Part shown: positions 12,340-20,499 of the stretch, one piece after another
Numbering within the stretch: the first letter of the stretch is position 1
Layout: each line of letters starts with the position of its first letter
The notes under the pieces: model-generated
Databases searched by the model: none
The model's input: only the letters and a program-made list of their open reading frames with translations
Told to the model about the DNA's origin: nothing
Assembly (NCBI GenBank): GCA_900074885.1
Contig: FJUW01000035.1
Location: 558,001 to 622,000 of the forward strand
Reading direction: 5' to 3'
Length of the DNA: 64,000 bases
Origin: Rhynchosporium graminicola
Lineage: Eukaryota > Ascomycota > Leotiomycetes > Helotiales > Ploettnerulaceae
Translations under genes and position numbers: made by a program

Positions 12340-13990
12340 TTAGATATATACTCCGTAGCGCCGGTATCGAAGAGCTATCGTGACTTATTATAGTGAGAGA
12401 ATATAGCTATAGAAGCTATAATAGTAGGGAAACATAGTAAAAGGGCTGCGCCGAAGATACTACTATCGTCGGAATCGTCATTCTTCTCCTTTTTCTTTCT
12501 ACTACTAGTCTTCTTCTTATTAGTCTTATCAGTCTTACTCTCTCCCTCCTTCTTCAGCTATTCGGCGTGCGGGATCTACTTCTTTCTAGATTTCTCCTTA
12601 AACTCCTTCTTCTTCTGCTTATTAATAACAAAATCGTTCTCTGGAGTATACTTTAGTGACGTCTGTTTATAGTGCTTATAAGTCGGCTTAGCTTCTTTAC
12701 TAGCTAGCTTAGTAGCTCCTCCGCCGCTTCCTTTCTTAGGTATAGACTTATTGCCGTATAAGTCTTATTCTGCTATCTTTCTAGTAGAATCACTTACTCT
12801 AGCTTTATTAGTAATATCTTCAATTAGACTAATTAGGGTTACTCCTAAGTTAGCCTTCTTATTCGTCTCTAGGTCGTTACTAGAAGAAACTCTTAAGAGA
12901 GAACGTTATCTTTTAGCCTATATATACTACTTCTCTGAAACTATAGTAATAAATATGATTAGATACTATACCGGAGGTAGAGCTATTATCAAAGTCTCTA
13001 ATTTTATAATTAAGAGCTTAAAAGCGATAATAAACTTCTCAAGGGAGTTGAAATCGTTATACTAGAGCTTAATATAATCTTATATAGCGTTATATACTAG
13101 TATATTGCTACCTCCTTCGTACTACGCCTATAAGGCCTCCTATATATCTAATATAGTAGTTTTACTAGTTATATACGCGAGAGGTCCGGCCTTATAATTC
13201 AACGTGATTACTAGCTTTATTTAACTCTCTCTAGACTCTTAATCTTACTACTTCTTAAGGGCTTTATCGTCGAACTCGTTATCCTATTCGTCTACCTCTT
13301 TAGGCACGTAATCACGCGACTTAATATTAAGAAACTTGCTGATTCTATTAGTTTTAGTAATATTTAGTACCTTACCTCTCTATTTCGTATAGTTCTCTCC
13401 TTACTTAAGCTTATAGCTATCTGCTAAGTTTAAGGAGGTAAAGCTACTTATCTTCTTACGTTTATATAGCTCTAGCGTAATCGTAGTGATAATAGGTTCC
13501 GATTCCGGGTCTTCCGGATCTTCTGGATGATCCTAGGACGTCGATTTAGCGTCTGCAGGGGGTAAATCGAGTATATTTTTAGTCCTAGGGACTTAGGTAG
13601 CTTCCGGCGCTAGCGCGGAAAACTCTATACCTCGAGATGCGACAATTTCGGAATCGTCGACTTTAACTGCTATACGAGTACGAGTATTAAGTACTATACG
13701 GCTTGTTTATAGTGATGAAGACTCTAAAGACTCTTTAATAGAGCTAGAGTTATCGGAGTACACTTCTTCGACTTCTTCTAATGATAGCGTAAGTGCGACA
13801 GCTAAAGAACTCTCTCTACTAGCACTCTGCGCGACTGTATTTACTATAGAAAGACGCGCTAGTTTAACTGAACTATACGCGTATACTATACCTTGATCAG
13901 AAGCTCGTAACTTGAATCTCTACCCTTAGTACTAAGAAACAGTTCGACGCTTACTATTAAGAATCATAGTACTACTGCTTCTTTGAGTAC
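12340..13990 (-). pseudogene. gag and protease relic of element D
   Basis: Minus-strand. A degraded zinc knuckle is readable near 12640-12690 (YKHYKQTS..Y, with Cys codons turned to Tyr), followed by a Lys-rich linker (about 12480-12620) and the protease FDTGATEY near 12370-12390. Further upstream the gag is too damaged for a start. The 104-codon plus-strand frame at 12751-13065 is antisense to this gag and is a by-product of RIP clearing stops from the other strand. Confidence 0.7.
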
Positions 13991-14008
13991 TACTCTACTT
14001 CTGGCTAT

Positions 14009-14022
14009 CGGGGCTTATAACC
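14009..14022 (-). other. Primer binding site of element D
   Basis: On the minus strand the bases next to the 5' LTR read GGTTATAAGCCCCG. With one G-to-A change undone this is complementary to the initiator tRNA-Met anticodon stem-loop, as in element C. Confidence 0.65.
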
Positions 14023-14200
14023 TATCGTAAGGTTACGTTAATCTTCAGAGTAAGGCATAGAGTAGTTGAATGTTATTAGTTATATTGCAGTACTAATTAC
14101 TATGGAGAGTTGACTAAAGGTATTATCTAGGAATATCCGCACGGACTATGCACGTGACTACAGTCACCTGATCTATACTAAGACCCATATCCTCGCAATA
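14023..14200 (-). repeat. 5' LTR of copia element D (minus orientation)
   Basis: 178 bp, TATCGTAAGG to CCTCGCAATA on the plus strand, same length as its partner at 8624. The differences seen by eye are mainly C/T and G/A. Confidence 0.9.
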
Positions 14201-14838
14201 GTATTAAGTAAGTTAACTCGAGGTAGAGTAACTTTATTAATCTTCTCTATCTTATTAACTTAAGATCCTTCTCTTATAATTAATCTTTCTTTAGAAGCTA
14301 TTTTACTCTTATTAATAATACTCTAAATAAGATACTTAAAGTATAATATTCTTAGTTCTAACTAGTATATGATATATAGGCTTATCGATTAGTATTAGCT
14401 ATAAAGTAAAGTAAATAAGAAATTCGGTTCTTAATTGGAATTAAGACGTTATAAGTAAGTATTAATTACTATATAAATTTAAGTACGAAGCTCTTATCTA
14501 ATAGTAGAAGTGCTAGTCTTATATAGAACTTTCGTTCTCTTATACTAGCTATATAAGACCGTCTTACAGAGCGTGCAAGCTCTCGCGACTTATCTAGTAG
14601 TCTAGTATATTACGTGATCCTAGATCACTTATAGCTATAATACTATTATTACTTTAATATAGGTAGATATATGGTACTACTCGCTAGTTTATATTATAAT
14701 CGTATTAGTACCTTTCCTCTAATGATACTAACTCTTTTCTAGTACTAAAACTCGTCTAGTATATACTACTAGATGGTATTATTAGTATTTTGGTGCTAGA
14801 ACGGTTTTCGGTACTAAGAACCATGCCGGTTTGTGACA
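14201..14838 (-). repeat. LTR of family G, minus orientation (probable 5' LTR of G(-))
   Basis: Inverted copy of 28405-28972. The right end reads GGTTTGTGACA, the reverse of a TGTCAC start. The left end is cut by element D, so the LTR may be slightly longer. It carries about 65 bp near 14740-14810 that the other copy lacks. Orientation and position fit the 5' LTR of the G(-) relic at 1-3709. Confidence 0.7.
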
Positions 14839-14842
14839 TCTC

Positions 14843-15036
14843 TATAACGGGTTACACCCGGGATGGATACTCGACGCTTAGTATCTCGCTGACTACTACT
14901 ACTAAGGTACTAGTAGCAGTAGCACTATATCCTCTTCTTTTCTATTAAGAAAGAATTCTCCTCTGCTCTTTAGCTAATTCTTCTTATTAATTAAAGATAC
15001 TATTTATACTATATATTTTATACTCGCCTTATGATA
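14843..15036 (+). repeat. 5' LTR of element E
   Basis: 194 bp, TATAACGGGTTACACC to CTTATGATA. It is moderately RIPped but keeps GC-rich ends (GGGTTACACCCGGG is nearly palindromic). Confidence 0.9.
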
Positions 15037-15052
15037 TTAGAATTAGCTTATA

Positions 15053-15096
15053 AAATAAAGTAAAGTGAAGTAAAGTAAAGTAAAGTAAAGTAAAGG
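15053..15096 (+). repeat. AAAGT pentanucleotide microsatellite
   Basis: About eight units of AAAGT/TAAAG (one TGAAG variant) just inside the 5' LTR of element E, where primer site and leader are expected. Confidence 0.8.
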
Positions 15097-15339
15097 ATTA
15101 ATATCGAGAGTCTTATAACTAATTAAAATTTTCAAATAGATTTATAATATACTTAATAAGCTAAGTCAGCTACTTAACGTGAAGCTTAGCTACTATCGAT
15201 TAAAGAAGTTCTCTAAAAGTAAGTAGAGGATCTCTAAATATAATTAGAAGTAATAATACTAATAGTAATAATAGGAAAGATATATTAAGTCCTCTCTCCT
15301 TCTAATAAGTTCTCCGGTCGATCGAAAGAGTAAGATATA

Positions 15340-16175
15340 TAATTAATAATGTTAGAATCGAAGCTTAGGATTAATTGGAGTACGATTAGTAATAAAGAGG
15401 CTTAGACCTTTTTTATCTATACTTCTCTCTCTCCTAAGGTTTAAAAGTTAGTACTTTCTTATATATAAAAAGTAGAAATAAATAGAGACTAGGACCCCCT
15501 CAAGCTATTCTACTACTTTAATAAGATTTAAAATAATCCGAATAAGATTAAGAAAGTAAGATAAAAGTTAATTAAGTTCTAATAAGGAATAATAATAATA
15601 GTAGTATACTTATTATAATTCGAACGAGCGCTTTTCTAAGCTAGAGTAGATTCTTAGCTAGATAATATAAAGATAACTACTTTAGTAAGTAGTTTAAATA
15701 AATATACTAGATAATAAGTCGATGAATAGATAGTTCTACTAATAACTTATAAAGATTTCTTATAATTACTCTTATCTTTAGGAAATTAATTCGGCTTAGT
15801 ATATACGAATAGTAATAATAATAGTTTAAGTAATAAGACTACTTATAAAAAGGATAATATAATAGACTAGGAAACCGGTTATATAGTAGCTATAAAAGTA
15901 GTACTAGCTTCCCGCGAGAAATATTAAGAATAGAGAGATATAAGAAAATATATAAGGTATAGCTCTAATAAGTATTAGATAAGCTAATACTACTACTAAG
16001 CTTTATATAGTCGATTATTATTAGTATCCTCTAACTCTTCTGCGGAGCAGAATAATACAAAAGGAAAGGTAGTAGTTCGCGTAAGTGCTATAAGAATATC
16101 GAATATGGTAAGGCCGAGTAAGCCTTTACTTCGAGATAATAGCTATAGAATGATTTATAAAGGGAGATTAGTCTG
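15340..16175 (+). pseudogene. gag relic of element E
   Basis: One plus-strand frame can be followed to near 16175 through stops at former Gln/Trp codons. It contains a CCHC knuckle at 15949-15990 with exact spacing C-x2-C-x4-H-x4-C, all four ligand codons now reading Tyr (TAT/TAC). Downstream the frame continues through SSNSSAEQNNTKGKVVVRVS, which is free of stops. No pol follows before the right LTR, so this is a gag-only coding capacity. The start codon is not defined. Confidence 0.65.
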
Positions 16176-16188
16176 AAGGGGGGGGTAA

Positions 16189-16382
16189 TATAATAAGTTA
16201 TACCTAGGATAGATACTCGATACTTAGTATCTCACTGACTACTACTACTAAAGCACTAGTAGCAGTAGTACTATGTCCTCTCCTTTTCTATCAAGGAAGA
16301 ATTCTCCTCCGCTCTTTAGCTAATTCTTCCTATTAATCAAAGATACTATTTATATTATATACTTTGCACGCGCCCCGTGATA
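16189..16382 (+). repeat. 3' LTR of element E
   Basis: 194 bp, TATAATAAGTTATACC to CCCCGTGATA, partner of 14843-15036. The right end is less mutated than the left copy (GCACGCGCCCC survives). Confidence 0.9.
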
Positions 16383-17440
16383 AATTCTTTATATTTCTAC
16401 TCTTTAGATTCTTTTTATCTTTTATTACTATTAGTACCTCTAGATAAGGTATATATCTCTTAAAAAGTAATAATAGAAATAACTTAGTCTTAGGTCTAAA
16501 GTCTATTAGCTTAGCTATTCTTAACGATTTTCTAGCGAATTTCTAAGTAAATCTTATTAAATAAGATATCTCGTAATTAATATTTAATAAAGAGTTTAAG
16601 TTATTTCTCTTTTTCTTTAAAGTAATTTACGAACTCCCTAATTAATAAACTTAGCTTTTAGTAAGTGTTCTTATAAGCTTATAAGTTAGCTACTTTTCGC
16701 GAAATAAAGAGTAGCTAGAGATTCGCTAGGAATTCTTTATAACTTTCCTAAGTTATTATATAGAGAGTATCTAAAGTATACTTCTTAAACTTTTCCTAAG
16801 TATTTACTAGTTCTTTATAAAGTAGTATTATTACTTATTTAATCTTAATAAGATTAGTTAAGTACTCTTTAGTATTATAGTCGAAGACTCAGTTATAAGC
16901 TTATAAGTACTTAGTAAGCTCTCTTTAGCTCTTACTTTTATATTCTAATAGAATTATATATTTATCTTTATCTTAGTAAGAAATTAGCGATTCTTTAGGA
17001 GCTACTAATTAATTAGTATCTCTCTTTATACTTAAAGTAAGGTCCTTAGATATATAAGCTTAATAGAGTTATACTCTTATAGTAGCTTCCGGAGAGTATT
17101 AAGTAAGGTCTTTACTAAATATTCATTACTACTTAACTATAAAGTTATCTAAAATATTATTCTATTTCTTTAGTAATCAGAGTTCTCTTATAAAACTAAA
17201 AGGTTATCTACTAGTATATTACTAGGTATTATCTAGGCCTTAATAGAGTTATCTTAGAGTATAAGTCGGGTTAATATAGTAGAGGATTCTCCGCTTTAAG
17301 CTATTATAACTATTTAAGCTAATATTAAGTAAAAGTAATTAGAATATAATAATCACTAAGTACGCTAAAGTAAATAAGTATAATAGAATAGTAGAATAGT
17401 CGCTAAAGGTTCGCTAGTAATAATCTAGTTAATATAGAAA
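16383..17440 (-). pseudogene. Retrotransposon gag relic, minus strand
   Basis: A minus-strand frame reads as Gag: a segment REFVNYFKEKE near 16620-16650 is followed by FNKIYLEIRQKIVKNSQANR near 16500-16560 after undoing TAA/TAG. This resembles the capsid helix region of fungal LTR elements (F..YL..LE..L, .L...LRPELR.AI). It belongs to no family labelled here and is probably the older host into which G(-) inserted. No LTR or pol is attached. The first 100 bp and the part beyond 17300 show nothing clear. Confidence 0.5.
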
Positions 17441-17530
17441 CTAATTGCTAAGGAGAGAAGGTTCTTTCTTCCTCTCCAATTCTGAAATACAGGAGTGGGA
17501 GGCACTAGGCGCACAGACCTATTACAGCTA

Positions 17531-17576
17531 CTAAGTGAGTCGTTATATTATAGTGAATATTTCACACGCAACTTAA
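17531..17576 (+). repeat. Left terminal inverted repeat (46 bp)
   Basis: Starts CTAAGTGAGTCGTT and ends ACGCAACTTAA. It matches the reverse complement of 19214-19259 at 43 of 46 positions; the three differences are all C/T transitions. Confidence 0.85.
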
Positions 17577-17896
17577 ACCCGTCGTTTTTCCAGACTAGTC
17601 TTCTCAACTTCTCCCTCGTAAATAGTCTAACCTGCTGATACGATCTCCAGTATCCTTTCTAGTAATCAGGAACATATCTCAACGGCCTTTTAGGGCCCGG
17701 TGTAGTATAATTCGCTCCGTTGGCTAGAGGCTGATAGGTATCTTAATCTGGTGTCCGGAAGAATAGGCAACGCTGCAATTATTCAAGCGATCCCTCCCTG
17801 CATTCCAGCCTCCCGAGGATCGATGGATATAACCATGGCCAGCAGGTATTTCATTCTGTCAATGGAGTCTATTGATCATATACCTAGGAAGTAGTA
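17575..17896 (+). repeat. 322-bp segment X, intact copy; RIPped inverted copy at 20009-20166 and 27949-28111
   Basis: Starts right at the inner edge of the left inverted repeat and extends to AGGAAGTAGTA near 17896. The second copy is inverted, saturated with RIP changes and split by the insertion of B1. Almost all differences are C to T or G to A from this copy to the other, so this copy shows the pre-RIP sequence. I see no coding frame I recognise; the minus strand has a moderately open frame with GDRMKYLLAMV-like residues. Confidence 0.85.
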
Positions 17897-18347
17897 CTCC
17901 GTACGACAGTACCTGTAGTGCTGGCATTTTAGCGTTGGAGTCTGGCCACTCAATTGCTCTGATTCTACCGCTAGAAGCGATTAAGGTTGCTTGGCAAGGG
18001 AGAATGAGATCAACGAATAATGAAGTATGAGTATAGTATACTAAAGTAAGTACCTAGGTATGTAAGTGCCAAGTAAATTCCTCCTAATTCAATGAAAGGA
18101 TAAGTCAGTAACTTAGTTGATCAATAATACGTTTGCTCGAAACTTAATCGGAAGATAGTTCAACATATGATATCAGGTACTTACGTACGCTGTTCATGCG
18201 TGTATCCCTAAATGATAAAGACATAGGCTCCCTTCGTCAAAGCCCTTGATATCAATCGTTCTTTTCACCAGACACCCTCTTGTTCCAACTGAAATATTCC
18301 TCTCCCAGAGATACACACGCATCCATTAGATCCAACCTACCGCAACC
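17897..18347 (+). promoter_or_regulatory. Upstream region of the secreted-protein gene
   Basis: About 450 bp of balanced sequence without a gene of its own. No convincing TATA box at the usual distance was found. The context at the start codon, CCGCAACCATGA, has A at -3 as favoured in fungi. The small minus-strand frame at 18252-18446 overlaps this region and the gene and looks like chance. Confidence 0.4.
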
Positions 18348-18804
18348 ATGAAGCTTGGCCTCCTTTCCGCTCTCTTCATCTCCAGCGCCTTGTCGGCAGC
18401 AATCAACGATGTAGGACTTGAGGCTCGCCAAGAAATCGTCCCTCAAATCAATGATGCAGGGCTTGAGGGTCGCGCCACCGCACCCTCTTATTGTACCTGT
18501 TCAATGTAAGGTCCCTTGTCTCAAAAACGTCACGTTACTTAGTGTACACAGGACCCAAGGGACTACTGCCCCCTACAACATGATTGGCGACAATGTGCCG
18601 ATCGGCGGAGGTTTCATCAAGCGATACGTGTACGTGAGGAATTCGATTGGAACTGTTATTGATGTTTGCTGGATTGCATTCACTCGAGCCCCTGAATGCG
18701 GGAATTGGGTTCAAACCTCTCCGAGAGTTAGCCCCGCATGTAAAAATCTAGGCAAGAGTTCCTGTGTCGCCCCTCAACCGGGCGGGGTTGCCAGGAAGGA
18801 TTAG
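18348..18804 (+). CDS. Small secreted cysteine-rich protein, effector candidate (two exons)
   Basis: Exons 18348-18505 and 18552-18804 give 136 residues. The intron is 46 nt, GTAAGG...ACACAG, and is needed: without it the frame stops after residue 53, whereas splicing joins it exactly to the long downstream frame. Residues 1-17 form a signal peptide (MKLGLLSALFISSALSA). Residues 19-42 hold two copies of a nonapeptide, INDVGLEAR and INDAGLEGR, each ending in Arg, resembling a processed pro-region. The rest carries six Cys (49, 51, 92, 102, 116, 124), enough for three disulphides, a KR pair at 76-77 and a Gly/Pro-rich tail. No transmembrane segment. It stands alone amid RIPped transposons. I do not recognise its family; a role in host interaction is inferred from size, secretion, Cys content and location only. 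Confidence 0.8.
18506..18551 (+). other. 46-nt intron of the secreted-protein gene
   Basis: GTAAGG at the 5' end, ACAG at the 3' end, with CGTTAC/TTACTTA about 15-20 nt upstream of the acceptor as a possible branch site. Its length of 3n+1 restores the frame between exon 1 and exon 2. Confidence 0.8.
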
Positions 18805-19213
18805 GAAGGGTTCTTGAGAGTATCTACAGCATTCCAGCTGGTTAGATTAAGTTGGGGAGATTGAGAAGGTTGGTATTGACAAACAACGATGTTGGGAGTT
18901 GGATGATATGTTCATCCAGGCAGGCGGACATAGAACTTGACTACTTTCTCAGGAGGCGAGATAACCCTGGGGTACTGAGGCATGTATCATTGAACCACAC
19001 TGGGCATTTATCTATAAAGCATATCTTCAGGTGATTGCCGTGTTACTCTGTGCCAAAAGATTAATATTCATTGGCTGTACGTAGTACTAGAAGTTCACAT
19101 TGTGTGAAGTGTGCTGGCTAATCAGCTCAGCCATCATCTCTACCATATTATTTGTGTTAACTCCCTTTACCTCCGGTTTTTCGACCGATAAGAGATATAT
19201 CTGAAGTCCGGAC
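18805..19213 (+). other. Downstream region of the secreted-protein gene
   Basis: Balanced base composition. It holds a 60-codon plus-strand frame at 18852-19034 that starts 47 bp after the stop codon and has no recognisable feature; I treat it as 3' untranslated or intergenic. No other gene seen. Confidence 0.5.
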
Positions 19214-19259
19214 TTAAGTTGCGTATGAAATATTCACTATAGTGTAACGACTCACTTAG
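19214..19259 (-). repeat. Right terminal inverted repeat (46 bp)
   Basis: Reverse complement of 17531-17576 with three C/T differences. It contains the palindrome CACTATAGTG. Confidence 0.85.
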
Positions 19260-20008
19260 CAGCCCGCCCTTAACTAATTTATAGCTCTAGACGCCGGATC
19301 ACGAATAGTCATACTTTACTCCCTAAGTCAGAAGGAATAGATATGAAAAGGTATAGACTCGAAGCCTCTTCTTATTTAAAAGACTATCGCCGCAATTCGA
19401 AGCTCTTTATTTCCTTACTAAAATAATTATCGCTCTTACTTCTATTTATTACTTTATTTAATTTAGTTATTATAACTTTTAAAATATAATCTGAAAAATC
19501 GAGTATTTTCTCGTATACTTAATTTTATTTAATCTTACGCGCTATATAAGCGAAATCCTAGTCTCTAGTAGCTTCTAGAATAAATATATAAGGAGCTTAC
19601 TTTTAGCTATAAAGGTTCTCGAAAGATTCTATTATTAAAGTTATTATATTTATAGAGAACTCTAGATCTAAGTAAAAGATAAATTAATAGATAAAAAAAT
19701 AAATTAATAAATATTTTATTTATTTAAAGCTTTATTAGAAGATAATTAATTATATTTACTATCTCTCTTTCTTCATATAACTATTATTCTCTTTCTATAG
19801 CTATATTTCGCTTATAGATCTACTTATATCTATTAGATTTAACTTATTATAATTATAAAGCTAATACTTCTCTTTACTCTATTTATCTCCCGCGCTCTCT
19901 TACTGATAATTAATAATATAAGAAGACTAGAGGTTCGCGAAAGTACTATCTCTTATTATTATTATAAGCTATAGGATTACTTATTTTAAAGAAAAAGTTA
20001 TATTACTT
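19260..20008. other. RIPped region without a recognised gene
   Basis: The first 70-100 bp are only lightly mutated; from about 19400 the sequence is heavily RIPped. On the minus strand a stretch around 19350-19560 can be read with few stops but matches nothing I know. It may be the continuation of the inverted X copy beyond the shared 322 bp. Confidence 0.4.
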
Positions 20009-20166
20009 ATTACTTCTTAGATATATAACTAATAGACTCTATTAATAGAATAAAATACTTACTAGCTATATTTATATCTATCGATCCTCGGGAGGCTAAA
20101 ATATAAGGAGGGATCGCTTAAATAATTATAATATTACTTATTCTTCTAGATACTAGATTAAGATAC
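20009..20166 (-). repeat. RIPped inverted copy of segment X, distal part, with left GATAC target site
   Basis: Reverse complement matches about 17735-17896 of the intact segment. It is interrupted at 20166 by B1; GATAC at 20162-20166 is the left target-site duplicate. The proximal part continues at 27949. Confidence 0.85.
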
Positions 20167-20434
20167 TATAACGATAGCTCACCTGAATATCATATAAGAA
20201 GAAGGATAGATAATAGGGCCCAAGTTCATAAGTATCCCGGCAGAACTAGTATCCGACCCGGTATAGTATCAGACTAGTACCGGTATATATATATAAGGTG
20301 CCTTATACTTTATCTCTCTTCTTCTTCCTTTCTTATCTTTTTATTTCCTTTATAGTAGACTATATAAGATCGCTCTTAGCTTCTCTACTCGTTTATTCTT
20401 ACTTATATACCGCTTTAAGTCTTATATCGTTATA
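20167..20434 (+). repeat. 5' LTR of B1
   Basis: 268 bp, TATAACGATAGCTCACCTG to ATATCGTTATA (TGTAACG...CGTTACA before RIP). A TATATATATATAAGG stretch near 20288 is the likely TATA region. The interior begins TTAAATAAAAAG. Confidence 0.95.
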
Positions 20435-20499
20435 TTAAATAAAAAGATTAAGATAGCTAGAGATAGCTTACTATAATATCTTACTACTAAATTAGTTAT

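Larger units (their letters stand above)
8624..14200 (-). mobile_element. Family D Ty1/copia element, minus strand, full length, two LTRs
   Basis: A 5577-bp element with two 178-bp LTRs, the copia primer site inside its right LTR and gag, protease, integrase, RT and RNase H in order on the minus strand. The flanking 5-mers are ATATA (left) and GTATT (right) and do not match. Left of it lies C pol and right of it a G LTR, so it may be the product of recombination between two D copies rather than a simple insertion. RIP damage is lighter than in G or B, and longer frame pieces survive. Confidence 0.9.
14843..16382 (+). mobile_element. Family E: short LTR element coding only for gag
   Basis: 1540 bp with two 194-bp LTRs, a purine tract (GAAGGGGGGGG at about 16175-16185) before the right LTR and an interior of 1152 bp. 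The interior holds a gag frame with a zinc knuckle and nothing resembling protease, RT or integrase, so it would have depended on another element for movement. Flanking 5-mers are ATCTC and AATTC, only a partial match. It lies 4 bp from the end of the G LTR. Confidence 0.85.
17531..19259. mobile_element. Non-RIPped unit of 1729 bp bounded by 46-bp terminal inverted repeats, carrying a secreted-protein gene
   Basis: Normal base composition and normal CpA/TpG content return here in sharp contrast to both sides (the balanced stretch runs from about 17440 to 19330). The ends are matched inverted repeats. Inside are a 322-bp segment that also exists as a RIPped inverted copy, and the gene at 18348-18804. 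No transposase is present, so if it is mobile it is non-autonomous. A possible 4-bp direct repeat CAGC lies outside each end (17525-17528 and 19260-19263) but is too short to prove insertion. Alternative: two copies of a small repeat that happen to flank a gene island. Confidence 0.55.

Noticed and set aside
12751..13065. 104-codon plus-strand frame
   Set aside because: Antisense to the gag of copia element D; RIP removes stops on one strand while adding them on the other, so such frames arise by chance.
17531..17576. Fusarium mimp terminal repeat
   Set aside because: The repeat starts CTAAGTGAGTCG and does not resemble the mimp consensus as I remember it.
18252..18446. 64-codon minus-strand frame across the start of the secreted-protein gene
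   Set aside because: It overlaps the signal-peptide exon in antisense, has no recognisable feature, and the plus-strand model explains the region fully.
18852..19034. 60-codon plus-strand frame after the secreted-protein gene
   Set aside because: Short, no signal peptide or motif, starts 47 bp after the stop codon; more likely 3' untranslated or intergenic.
17531..19259. A large Starship-type mobile element carrying the effector
   Set aside because: No tyrosine-recombinase captain gene is visible and the unit is only 1.7 kb.
19330..19420. Possible RIPped paralogue of the effector: CCGCAA..GAAGCT resembles the sequence around its start codon
   Set aside because: The likeness covers only about 30 bp and does not continue into the signal peptide or the Cys-rich part.
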